Of a stretch of 64,000 nucleotides of DNA, positions 51,407-59,316 are shown piece by piece. How positions within the stretch are numbered: position 1 is the stretch's first letter; every line of letters begins with the position of its first letter. The notes under the pieces are model-generated. The model was not told the DNA's origin. It saw only the letters and a list, made by a program, of their open reading frames with translations, and did not search any database. The DNA is from Youngiibacter multivorans (GTDB lineage: Bacteria; Bacillota; Clostridia; Clostridiales; Clostridiaceae): NCBI RefSeq assembly GCF_017873395.1, contig NZ_JAGGKC010000023.1:1-64000 (forward strand). The letters are read 5' to 3'. The position numbers and the translations under genes were made by a program.

Positions 51407-51415
51407 ATTATACCA
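51407..51415 (-). promoter_or_regulatory. Extended -10 promoter of the B12-riboswitch operon
   Basis: On the minus strand TGGTATAAT: a perfect TATAAT (plus 51407-51412) with upstream TG, about 22 bp before the aptamer. The -35 box is weak. Confidence 0.65.
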
Positions 51416-51470
51416 TTAAACCAGGGCTGTGGGAACAACCCCGGAAAATGACTGAAAAGGTTTGGTGAGA

Positions 51471-51917
51471 TTATTGATGTTCAGCAGCAACAGCTCCTGT
51501 AATCCTTATCCGGAGCCCGTCCAGACATATTTCCAAAGTGCTTTCAAATGCCTGGTTATACTTTCTCGCAGCCATGATGTTCAGTCCAAGTGACGGAACT
51601 TCAAGGACCCTTGCCCTGCTGCTTCCGTTTAAGCCGGTATAGAACGCTACCCTTGTCTCATCCTTGTGGAAGGTTGAAAGCCTTCCATAGCAATCCTCAA
51701 GGTAATCGAAGCCTTCAGCCCTGAATGCTTCATGGATATCGGCCTTGGGCATGGAGTGTGGTTTTTCAATCAGGAAAGGTATCTCCGTGAAGATACCTTC
51801 AAAGTCCATATCTGTTCTGCAGAGGCAAGCTGCAGGCTCTCCTGCAAGTACCATACGGTCAAGGATTCCGAGCCTTTCAAGGATGCGGACTGCAGATTTT
51901 AGAATTTCGATGCTCAT
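51471..51917 (-). CDS. Hypothetical protein, 148 aa
   Basis: No family recognised. The protein is mixed alpha/beta, soluble, with an N-terminal helix (SIEILKSAVRILERLG), a cysteine pair CLC near residue 31, a GFDYLEDCYGRLSTF segment and a hydrophobic strand TLEICLDGLRIRITG near the end. There is no signal peptide or membrane helix. It lies 12 nt downstream of the GNAT gene on the same strand and probably shares its transcript. A very distant nucleotidyltransferase fold is conceivable, but no catalytic G-S-x-x-D motif is seen. Confidence 0.6.
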   Translation of the reverse strand: MSIEILKSAVRILERLGILDRMVLAGEPAACLCRTDMDFEGIFTEIPFLIEKPHSMPKADIHEAFRAEGFDYLEDCYGRLSTFHKDETRVAFYTGLNGSSRARVLEVPSLGLNIMAARKYNQAFESTLEICLDGLRIRITGAVAAEHQ

Positions 51918-51929
51918 GAATAACTCCGT

Positions 51930-52433
51930 TCAGTTTGTGACTACTTCTGTTACGGTGGTAACCGGAACCTCGTAGAATCCAAGTGATTCATACAGGTTCA
52001 CAGCATCCCTGTTTTCAAGCGTTACGAACAGGTGGAGGGTCCTATAGCCTTGCCTTAGAAGCTCTTCTTCCGCTTTGTTGATCAGTGTTGTAGCGTAGCC
52101 CTTCCTCTTGGATGCTTTTCTGGTAAAGGTGTAGGTAATTGTAGGTTCATGCTTGAAGAGGCAGACAATAACAGATGCAGCCGCTTCTCCATTTTCCCAT
52201 ATGGTATGGGAGGCTTCCCTGATGACCGGACCATAGAGTCCTCTGAAGACTCGTCCAAGCTCATCCTCGGTCTGCTTCAGGTCCTCGCCCTCATAGTCCA
52301 CGGTATCTCTGTAGGCATCAAGCATTATGCCGGCAAGCTCTGGGATTGTTTCCTCGGACACAGGGGTGATCTCAACATTAAAGTTTCTGATCTTATCCTC
52401 AAGGTCAAGGCGCATTCTTATCCTTCTTGGCAT
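51930..52433 (-). CDS. GNAT-family N-acetyltransferase
   Basis: 168 aa. Visible: VEITPVSEETIPELAGIM at the start, YEGEDLKQTEDE, a beta-strand ASVIVCLF, the acetyl-CoA loop KASKRKGYATTLI (motif A, R/Q-x-x-G-x-A), and the closing LFVTLENRDAVNLYESLGFYEV. Substrate unknown. The start ATG at 52433 has GGAGG 9 nt upstream; an ATG at 52439 is too close, and the longer frame would overlap sbcD. Its upstream region is shared with the divergent sbcD gene. Confidence 0.85.
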   Translation of the reverse strand: MPRRIRMRLDLEDKIRNFNVEITPVSEETIPELAGIMLDAYRDTVDYEGEDLKQTEDELGRVFRGLYGPVIREASHTIWENGEAAASVIVCLFKHEPTITYTFTRKASKRKGYATTLINKAEEELLRQGYRTLHLFVTLENRDAVNLYESLGFYEVPVTTVTEVVTN

Positions 52434-52535
52434 GTCCATACACCTCCTATCCCCATTGTACATTATTGCTGACCACATTTCATTGTCTTGAATAAATTTC
52501 TGCTGTAAACTCATTGTATGGGAGCGTGATATACA

Positions 52536-53699
52536 GTGAAATTCATACACATTGCAGATTTGCACATAGGCAGATATTTAAAGGACATATCACTTCTTGA
52601 GGACCAGGAGGATGCCCTGAATCAGCTGATTCAGATTATACAGGAGGAGTCACCGGATGCTCTTGTCATCGCAGGTGATGTCTATGACCGTTCAGTTCCC
52701 AGGGAGGATGCTGTAAGGATATATAACAGATTCCTGACAAGGCTGTCAGAACTCAGCGTAAATGTGCTCCTGATCACAGGAAACCATGATTCCTCGGAAA
52801 GGGTACAGGTCCTTAACAGTCTGCTCGAGATGCATGGTCTCCTTATACAGGGGCATCCTGAGGATCCACTCAAGAGAATAAATCTCAAGGATGAATCAGG
52901 AGAGGTCTCATTCTATTTTCTTCCATACAAGGATAGCTTCACGCTCAGAGAAATATACGGGCTTAACGAATCAAAGGATGACAGCGTACTTTATGATGAG
53001 ATAATCAAAAGATCGGTAATTGATGATGGAAACAGGAAGGTACTGATATTCCATGGCTTCGTTACACCGGGAGTCAAGGAGGATATGGAGACAAGCGACT
53101 CTGAAAGGCTCCTTACTGTCGGCGGTACGGATTTCGTAAAGGCTGAGATATTCGACATCTTCGACTATGTAGCCCTTGGCCATCTTCACAAGCCTCAGTG
53201 GGTAAAAAAGGGAAAAACAAGGTACAGCGGGTCGCTCATGAAATACTCGTTCTCAGAAGCCAACCACCGGAAAAGCATATCGATAGTAGAAATGGACAGG
53301 GATGGAAAGATAGAGGTAAGTGAGAGATTCTTAACACCACAAAGAGACCTTGTAATACTAAGGGGAAGCTTCTCGGAGCTCATGAACAGTCCCGGGGACA
53401 GTCATGCGAAAGATTTCATACGGGCTGTACTTACGGATGAAGAAGAAATCCAGGATCCGCTTGACAGGCTAAGGTCAAGATATCCAAACATAGTTGAGCT
53501 CCAGAGGGAGAGAGACCTTCAGGCAGAGGGTGCCAGCTTCGCTGCCCTTGAAAAGATGGAGAGCAGGGAAATCAAGAGCCTGTTCCATGAGTTCTACCTG
53601 CTTGAGAACGGTGATGAACCGAGTGAGGTAATGGTCAGGATCATAGATGAGACAGTAGAGGAAATGGGGGTGGTCGGAGATGAAACCTATCAGGCTTAG
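52536..53699 (+). CDS. sbcD: Exonuclease subunit SbcD (Mre11-like)
   Basis: A 387-aa calcineurin-fold nuclease that cuts hairpins and DNA ends with SbcC. Visible: phosphoesterase motifs IADLHIGR (D8, H10), IAGDVYDR, TGNHDSSER, a HGF segment, and ALGHLHKPQ, all intact. The start is GTG at 52536 with GGGAG upstream. The 3' end overlaps sbcC by 20 nt, as is common for this complex. Confidence 0.94.
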   Translation: MKFIHIADLHIGRYLKDISLLEDQEDALNQLIQIIQEESPDALVIAGDVYDRSVPREDAVRIYNRFLTRLSELSVNVLLITGNHDSSERVQVLNSLLEMHGLLIQGHPEDPLKRINLKDESGEVSFYFLPYKDSFTLREIYGLNESKDDSVLYDEIIKRSVIDDGNRKVLIFHGFVTPGVKEDMETSDSERLLTVGGTDFVKAEIFDIFDYVALGHLHKPQWVKKGKTRYSGSLMKYSFSEANHRKSISIVEMDRDGKIEVSERFLTPQRDLVILRGSFSELMNSPGDSHAKDFIRAVLTDEEEIQDPLDRLRSRYPNIVELQRERDLQAEGASFAALEKMESREIKSLFHEFYLLENGDEPSEVMVRIIDETVEEMGVVGDETYQA

Positions 53700-56600
53700 G
53701 ATGAATGCGTTCCTGGGATTCAAGGATGAATGCACCATTGATTTCACGAAGCTGTATGATGACAGGATTTTCCTCATAACAGGAGCTACTGGTGCAGGTA
53801 AGACCTCCATTTTCGACGGGATATGCTATGCGCTATATGGCAAGGCATCTAGCAGCGACAGGGATAAGGCCGATTGCTACAGGAGCCAGCTCTCCGGAGT
53901 AAAGGATGACATGGAGGTAGAGCTTGAGTTTTCAGTAAGAGGTGAGAAATACACCATAATGCGGACAGAAACGTATAAAGGCACCTCCAAGGTCCTGTTT
54001 TATCGGGAAAATGACAGGCAGAACGCACTAGTCAAGGCCAGGGAAGTGAACCAGGAGATTGAAGGCATACTTGGACTGACACTTGAACAGTTCAAGAAGA
54101 TCGTCATGATACCACAGGGCGAATTCAGGGAGTTCCTTGCATCAAGCACCAAAGACAAATCAGATATTCTGAAGAAGCTGTTTTCAACTGAGGTATATCA
54201 GGATTTCCAGGATAGGATAAAGGCCAAGTATGATGAATCAAAGAAGCTCGATTCAGAGCTCATATCAAGGTTCAAAGAGGCAATGGGAGAGGCAGGAATA
54301 ACTGACCAGGACATAGATATGGGCGAACACCCGCTTCAGGAGAAGCTGGCGGTCATGGAAATCGAAAAGGTCCGGATGGAGGCTGAAACCTCTGAAAAAG
54401 AGGCTTTGCTTAAAGCTTCTGAAGAGGAGATCCTGGCAGCTGAAGACAACAATAAGAGGCTGGCAATATTCAAGACAGCTGAAAGGCTTCTTAAGGAACT
54501 TTCTGTTGAGGAACCGAAGATCATACAGAATTCAAGGATTTTAGACGGTATACTCAAGGCAAGGCTGATACTGCCGAAGGAGAAGGAGCTGAGTTCCAAG
54601 GCTAAGGAACTTGATAGTGCAAAGAAAAACCTTGAGTTGGCACTAAAGGATACTGAAAGGAATGAGAAGCAAAAGGAAAGCCTTGAAAAGGAAAAGGAAT
54701 TGTCTGATGCGGAGTACTTCAAACTGGATACCTTAAAGGCAGAAAAATCCATGAAGGCAGAACTTCTCGAAAAATCAGCAAGGCTTGCATCCGCCAGGAA
54801 GAGGACAGAATCACTACAGAAAGAAAAGATAAGGCTTGAAGGTGAAAAGGTTGCGCTGACAGAAAGGCTTAAGAAGGCGGAATCGCTGACAGCCGAGGAA
54901 TCTTTGCTAAGAGAAAAGGAGAGTAAACAGAGCCTTGAAGTTTCGGAGCTGAAACTGAAGAGGCTGGGGCTTGAGGGTGAAAGGAAGCTTTTGCTTGATG
55001 CCCACAGGCTTTCCAGGAAGCTTGCAGGAGAAAGGGAGAAGCTTGTAAAGGCAGAGCATGAACAGACGGAATGTTCAAGGAAATCAGATGACTGCATGAA
55101 GGTCTTCCAGGAAGCTGAGGAGCTTAAGAAGGCGAGCCTGGGGGCGATACTGAGAAAGGACCTGATTGAAGGGGAACCTTGTCCGGTATGCGGATCGGTT
55201 CACCATCAGCTGACTGGAGAAGAAGAGGAGGCTTTTGACGAGGATAACTATCTCATGGCTCAGAAGGCACTTGAGAGCTCACGCAGGGAGCTGGCGAAAT
55301 CAGATCAGAAGCTTGAAGGACTGAAGGCATCACTGACTGAAATTGAGGCAGAGGTAAGGGAATTTTACTTGAGCAGCCAGCTTGGGATAACTGGGATAGA
55401 AGAGATAACAAGCGCAGGCATTTCAAAAAAGGAACAGATAACCAGGATTGAAGGAGAAATATCTGAAGCTGAAGAGCTTGGGCTAAAGGCTTCGAATGAG
55501 CTTTTAAAGCTGAGGATCGAGCTTGAAGGTCTCAAGGGTGTCAAGGAAAAGCTTGATTCCATTGGACAGGATCTGCAGATGGCTTCAGAGGAGCTTGGGG
55601 CTGCAAAAGGCGAAGAAAGGACTTTGGAGGAGCAGGGTGCAGATATCGATTCGAAATCAGTGTCAGATGAAATTGCAAGACTTGGATCGAGGATTGAAAC
55701 TATCATAAGGGACCACGAAAGGATACTATCATCACTCAGGGATACCGACCTGAGGCTTACAGCACTCAGCGAGAGGACAGGAACCCTTTCCGCGCTCAGG
55801 GAATCATTGATAAATGAGACAGAGAAGCTGAGGTCAGATCTTGAAACCAGCATAGCTTCAGAGGGGCTTGCAGTATCTGAGTATGACCTGCTGAAGGGAA
55901 GGATTTCTGAGATCCAGGCAATGGAAAAGGAGATAAGCTCATTCTATGAGAAGCTGAACAAGGCTAAGGGTGCATTTTCACAGCTGGAGGAGGATTGTTC
56001 CGGAAGGAGCGAGATTTCTCTTGAGCCGCTTCATGATAAAAGGAATCAGGCAAAGCTAAGGCTTGAGGAAGTTAGAAGATCATTAAGCAATGTGGACAAG
56101 GAATGCTTCAAGCTTGCAGGACTTCTTGAGAAAGCTAAGGATACTGTTTCAAAGTACAAAGCCAACAGGGAAAGGTTCGGAGCATTATTCAGGCTTCATA
56201 GCACAGCATCAGTTGGAAGGTCGTTCGAAACCTTCGTCCAGTCGTATTATTTCGACGGAATACTGGGCATGGCGAACAAGAGGCTATGGAAGATGACTGA
56301 AGGCAGATTTCAGCTGAAGCGAAAAGAGGACCAGGCAAGCAGAAGGGAAAAGGTGGGGCTGGACCTTAACATACACGATGCTTACACGGGAAGGGAGAGG
56401 GATGTTCTTTCACTTTCGGGCGGTGAGAGCTTCAAGGCATCATTGGCACTTGCACTTGGACTCTCAGATTTCATAGAGAGCAGCAGGGGCAGCGTAAACC
56501 TTGAGACAATATTCATAGACGAAGGCTTCGGTTCACTTGACCAGGATTCCCTGGAGAATGCCCTCGGGTGCCTTATGGACCTGAATGTATCCGGCAGAAT

Positions 56601-56703
56601 AGTAGGCATAATATCGCATGTCACTGAGCTTAAGGAAAGGATACCAAGAAAAATAACCGTGAAGTCTAAGCCGGGTGCCGGTAGCTATGCGGAAATAAAT
56701 TGA
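53680..56703 (+). CDS. sbcC: Exonuclease subunit SbcC (Rad50-like)
   Basis: A 1007-aa SMC-like ATPase. Visible: Walker A GATGAGKTSIFDG near residues 36-48, QFKKIVMIPQGEFREFL (Q-loop region), long coiled coils rich in K/E, and the zinc hook C501-P-V-C504 at the apex. A second coil follows, then the ABC signature LSGGESFKASLALA and Walker B ETIFIDEGFGSLD at the C terminus. It forms a heterotetramer with SbcD for DNA end processing. Overlap with sbcD couples translation. Confidence 0.95.
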   Translation: MKPIRLRMNAFLGFKDECTIDFTKLYDDRIFLITGATGAGKTSIFDGICYALYGKASSSDRDKADCYRSQLSGVKDDMEVELEFSVRGEKYTIMRTETYKGTSKVLFYRENDRQNALVKAREVNQEIEGILGLTLEQFKKIVMIPQGEFREFLASSTKDKSDILKKLFSTEVYQDFQDRIKAKYDESKKLDSELISRFKEAMGEAGITDQDIDMGEHPLQEKLAVMEIEKVRMEAETSEKEALLKASEEEILAAEDNNKRLAIFKTAERLLKELSVEEPKIIQNSRILDGILKARLILPKEKELSSKAKELDSAKKNLELALKDTERNEKQKESLEKEKELSDAEYFKLDTLKAEKSMKAELLEKSARLASARKRTESLQKEKIRLEGEKVALTERLKKAESLTAEESLLREKESKQSLEVSELKLKRLGLEGERKLLLDAHRLSRKLAGEREKLVKAEHEQTECSRKSDDCMKVFQEAEELKKASLGAILRKDLIEGEPCPVCGSVHHQLTGEEEEAFDEDNYLMAQKALESSRRELAKSDQKLEGLKASLTEIEAEVREFYLSSQLGITGIEEITSAGISKKEQITRIEGEISEAEELGLKASNELLKLRIELEGLKGVKEKLDSIGQDLQMASEELGAAKGEERTLEEQGADIDSKSVSDEIARLGSRIETIIRDHERILSSLRDTDLRLTALSERTGTLSALRESLINETEKLRSDLETSIASEGLAVSEYDLLKGRISEIQAMEKEISSFYEKLNKAKGAFSQLEEDCSGRSEISLEPLHDKRNQAKLRLEEVRRSLSNVDKECFKLAGLLEKAKDTVSKYKANRERFGALFRLHSTASVGRSFETFVQSYYFDGILGMANKRLWKMTEGRFQLKRKEDQASRREKVGLDLNIHDAYTGRERDVLSLSGGESFKASLALALGLSDFIESSRGSVNLETIFIDEGFGSLDQDSLENALGCLMDLNVSGRIVGIISHVTELKERIPRKITVKSKPGAGSYAEIN

Positions 56704-56710
56704 GGTGGAT

Positions 56711-57061
56711 ATGGAACTGATAGGATACAACAAATGCGGAACCTGCCAGAAGGCAAGGAAATATCTCTCTTCCAGGGATATTTCATATGAGTGGAGAGAA
56801 ATAACAGAAAGGCCGCCGGGTATTGAAGAGCTGAGAAGCATTCTATCCTCAGGAGTGGAGCTTAGGAAGCTTCTCAACACCAGCGGTCAGGCATATCGGG
56901 AGCTGAACATGAAGGAAATGCTGGGGAGAATGTCTCAAGAAGAGGTGCTTCTACTTCTTTCGAAAACCCCGATGCTTGTAAAGAGGCCTATACTTAGGAC
57001 TGACATCAGCAATACTCTTGTCGGGTTCAATGAGGAAGAATGGAATAGGGTCCTGAAATGA
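56711..57061 (+). CDS. ArsC/Spx-family thioredoxin-fold protein
   Basis: A 116-aa protein. Visible: C9-G-T-C12 near the N terminus (YNKCGTCQKARKYL), REITERPPG, and the RP loop VKRPILRTD typical of the ArsC/Spx/YffB fold. The CxxC pair is Spx-like, but the usual Spx anti-alpha features cannot be confirmed by eye, so arsenate reductase-family is the safe name. GAGGTGGAT precedes the ATG at 56711. It follows sbcC by 7 nt and may share the DNA-repair transcript; a terminator comes directly after. Confidence 0.85.
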   Translation: MELIGYNKCGTCQKARKYLSSRDISYEWREITERPPGIEELRSILSSGVELRKLLNTSGQAYRELNMKEMLGRMSQEEVLLLLSKTPMLVKRPILRTDISNTLVGFNEEEWNRVLK

Positions 57062-57063
57062 AT

Positions 57064-57098
57064 AATGCTGTCCTGCTTAATTGCAGGACAGCATTTTC
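57064..57098. terminator. Terminator between the arsC-like and AI-2E-family genes
   Basis: A 13-bp perfect stem AATGCTGTCCTGC (57064-57076) with complement (57083-57095), loop TTAATT, then TTTTC. Convergent genes share it. Confidence 0.85.
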
Positions 57099-57120
57099 AA
57101 TTGCTAGTTTAGTTCAGGAC

Positions 57121-58176
57121 CTATTTGAAAACGTGAATTACCTTCTCGTCATTGAGCTTCTTGATGATTGTCATGGTTATGGGGATAAGGAATATTCCAA
57201 GCACTCCGAACAGTCTGCCACCTATGAATATGCACAGCAGAATGACTATCGGGTGAAGGCCGATCTGGTCGCCTACGATCTTCGGTTCAAGGGACTGCCT
57301 CACTACAGTGACTATCAGATAAGTGAGAAGTATTCCAAGTCCAAGTCCCGTCCTGCCGATTACTATGGCGATAAGACCCCATGGGATAAGGACACCGCCT
57401 GTTCCGAGGATAGGCAGTATGTCTATCAGGGCGATCACGAACGCGAGAGGTATGGCATTTCTTATCCTTAGAAGCGAAAGTCCTATTGAAAGCTCAACGA
57501 AAGTAAGTGAGATCAGCATAAGGTAGGCTTTAGTATAGCTTGAAAGTACTTTCTTGAGATTCTCTTTGGCTCTTGTGATTATGTTCTTCATGTTTTCCGA
57601 CATCTGCCTCATTATGAAAGAGTAGATCTTCTCGTTGTCGAATATGAAGAAGAAGCTGGATATGATCATAAACAGGAACTTGATAAAGAATAAAGATAAT
57701 CTGGCTGCTGCGGAACTTAAAGTGTTGAGCGCATTACTGGAAATGAATCTGACTATTTCTCCGAGTGAGCTTGCAAGCCCTTCGATGAAATCCCTTATAA
57801 CCGGCTCTACAACAGGGAAGGAGGCGACCAGACGGTCAACAGTACCTATAAGTCCCGGTTCGATGTCATTCTTGTAGAGGTCAGGCAGTCTGTATGCAAG
57901 GTCCCTTGACTCGAAGAAAAGGGATACTCCGAGATATGCAATTACAGTAAAAAGGATGATATAAAAAAGTATGAGTATCGTAGCTGAAAGGAATCTTCTG
58001 TTTATTCCGGTCTTCACGTGGAGCTTCATGATCAGCGGCTTCAGTAGCAGCGCTATGGTCAGTCCCAGAAAGAACGGCGCGAGTATTGGCAGTACGTATT
58101 TAAGCGCCACATACCCGAATCCGGCAAGTATACCGTAGTACATGAAATTTATGATGAATTTTTTCCTCTTTTCCAA
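57121..58176 (-). CDS. AI-2E (PerM/YdiK) family membrane protein
   Basis: 351 aa from a TTG at 58176, with AGGAGGG 7 nt upstream. Visible: paired helices at the N terminus (YVLPILAPFFLGLTIALLLKP and LSATILILFYIILFTVIAYLG), a soluble/amphipathic middle (about 90-140), and later helices with IALIDILPILGTGGVLIPWG, the family hallmark, and a closing GRLFGVLGIFLIPITM. The family includes TqsA, PerM and Na+/H+ antiporter-like members, so the substrate is uncertain. Monocistronic. Confidence 0.87.
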   Translation of the reverse strand: MEKRKKFIINFMYYGILAGFGYVALKYVLPILAPFFLGLTIALLLKPLIMKLHVKTGINRRFLSATILILFYIILFTVIAYLGVSLFFESRDLAYRLPDLYKNDIEPGLIGTVDRLVASFPVVEPVIRDFIEGLASSLGEIVRFISSNALNTLSSAAARLSLFFIKFLFMIISSFFFIFDNEKIYSFIMRQMSENMKNIITRAKENLKKVLSSYTKAYLMLISLTFVELSIGLSLLRIRNAIPLAFVIALIDILPILGTGGVLIPWGLIAIVIGRTGLGLGILLTYLIVTVVRQSLEPKIVGDQIGLHPIVILLCIFIGGRLFGVLGIFLIPITMTIIKKLNDEKVIHVFK

Positions 58177-58361
58177 CTGTCGGCCCTCCTGAAGCATTGC
58201 TATAAGCCAATTCTACACCATCGTATCAACCAAAATCCAAACATACATGAAAAATTGGTTATATTTAAAGGAATTTTCAATTATGTAAGCTTTTGAGACT
58301 TTACCGAAGCAAATTTTAGAATGAACAGATGATGGGTTTTGGAGTCATTACGAAGTTTGGT

Positions 58362-58393
58362 AAAACAAACGGAAGGACATTGCTGCCCTTCCG
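58362..58393 (-). terminator. Terminator of the small gene at 58406-58699
   Basis: On the minus strand CGGAAGG...CCTTCCG with a 10-nt loop, followed by TTTGTTTT. Confidence 0.7.
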
Positions 58394-58405
58394 GTTATGA
58401 TGAAG

Positions 58406-58699
58406 TCATCTCTTGTTATCCAAATACCAGCTTACATTGCCGTCGTCCCTGACATGAGGAGGGATATCATTCAAAAGCCTCTCAAGATCCATGTTCCTTG
58501 GTTCAGCATATTCAAGCACCGAAGTGAAATGTTCATGTGTTGTAAGTTCTTCGTTGACATTAGGTACCACCCAAACCTTGCGAACTCTTCTGCTTAAATC
58601 ATTAGCGCTTCTTCTCGACATCATGTGCCTTTCAAGCCATTGCATTATTGAAGAGCCTTCGCCTCTTCCGGTCTTTCCCGGACTGGTTATTGCTGCCAT
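58406..58699 (-). CDS. Small protein of unknown family, paralogue A
   Basis: 97 aa from an ATG at 58699 with AAGGAGG upstream. The N-terminal part is basic (SRRSANDLSRRVRKV). The C-terminal 60 residues carry the pattern V-W-V-V-P-N-V-N-E-E-L, THEH, EYAEPRN, LERLLNDIPPHVRDD and SWYLDN. The same pattern is found in the next minus-strand gene. No signal peptide, membrane helix or known domain was recognised. It has its own terminator and a shared upstream motif, so it seems to be a real, separately transcribed gene. Confidence 0.72.
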   Translation of the reverse strand: MAAITSPGKTGRGEGSSIMQWLERHMMSRRSANDLSRRVRKVWVVPNVNEELTTHEHFTSVLEYAEPRNMDLERLLNDIPPHVRDDGNVSWYLDNKR

Positions 58700-58763
58700 T
58701 TTGAATTCCTCCTTTGACAGCTTGATACTAACACATAATGGATAAGGAAGTGTGGAGGGATTG

Positions 58764-58775
58764 TTAATATTTAAC
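58764..58775 (-). promoter_or_regulatory. Shared upstream motif GTTAAATATTAA, copy A
   Basis: GTTAAATATTAA on the minus strand, 65 bp before the start codon of paralogue A. The same 12-mer occurs 64 bp before paralogue B (59234-59245). A -10-like TAGTAT follows in copy A. Confidence 0.5.
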
Positions 58776-58879
58776 AAACGGGTGGTAAAATTTGGACCCA
58801 GCTTTTGTCAAGCAAGGCCCAGTACTGAATATATGCGTTGTTCTTGGACAGAATAACTAATTTGTACGCAATAAAGGCA

Positions 58880-59170
58880 CTAAATCATGTACTCCCCGTT
58901 TTCAATGTACCAGTCGATTCCGCTGTCATCCCTTACATGAACAGGAAGCTCGCAAAGAAGTCTCATCAGCTCGCAGTTTCGTGATTCTCCAACCTCGATT
59001 ACTGGTCTCTGTCTCTCATGGATTGGTAGTTCTTCCTTTATCTCCGGCACTATCCAAACATTAAGTGATTTGTCCCTGAGGTCTGTGGAATTTTTCTTTT
59101 CAGCAAAAAAAACAAAAATCTGCGTCGGAAGCGTCAATGACGAATTGCTCAGTTTTTTTCTTGGTTTCAT
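58880..59170 (-). CDS. Small protein of unknown family, paralogue B
   Basis: 96 aa from an ATG at 59170 preceded by AAGGGGGCG. It aligns by eye with paralogue A: V-W-I-V-P-E-I-K-E-E-L, HER, EVGESRN, LMRLLCELPVHVRDD, DWYIEN. The N-terminal third differs (KPRKKLSNSSLTLP, a hydrophobic IFVFFAEKK). No known domain recognised. Shared residues include W, two E, H, R-N, H-V-R-D-D and W-Y. A TATAAT -10 box lies just upstream of its ribosome site. Confidence 0.72.
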   Translation of the reverse strand: MKPRKKLSNSSLTLPTQIFVFFAEKKNSTDLRDKSLNVWIVPEIKEELPIHERQRPVIEVGESRNCELMRLLCELPVHVRDDSGIDWYIENGEYMI

Positions 59171-59233
59171 GGTATCGCCCCCTTCAGCGATTATATGCTA
59201 CCACACCTGTGTGAAGAAACTTCACAGTATTGA

Positions 59234-59245
59234 TTAATATTTAAC
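59234..59245 (-). promoter_or_regulatory. Shared upstream motif GTTAAATATTAA, copy B
   Basis: GTTAAATATTAA on the minus strand, 64 bp before paralogue B. Between it and the TATAAT lie a GTGAAG-AAA-CTTCAC dyad (59211-59225) and CACACCTGTGTG (59203-59214), possible operator sites. Confidence 0.5.
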
Positions 59246-59273
59246 GAAATTTTGATTAACTATTAGCGATGAA

Positions 59274-59313
59274 AAGTCCCGGAGCGTATCATAATGATAT
59301 GCTCCGGGACTGA
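59274..59313 (-). terminator. Terminator of rqcH
   Basis: An 18-bp stem (AGTCCCGGAGC... with complement, one wobble pair), followed on the minus strand by TTTTC. It lies 4-40 bp past the rqcH stop. Confidence 0.8.
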
Positions 59314-59316
59314 AAC

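Noticed and set aside
57058..57471. 137-codon plus-strand frame opposite the AI-2E-family gene
   Set aside because: It starts in the terminator and is covered by a family-matching membrane protein on the other strand; rich in Y/D/K shadow residues.
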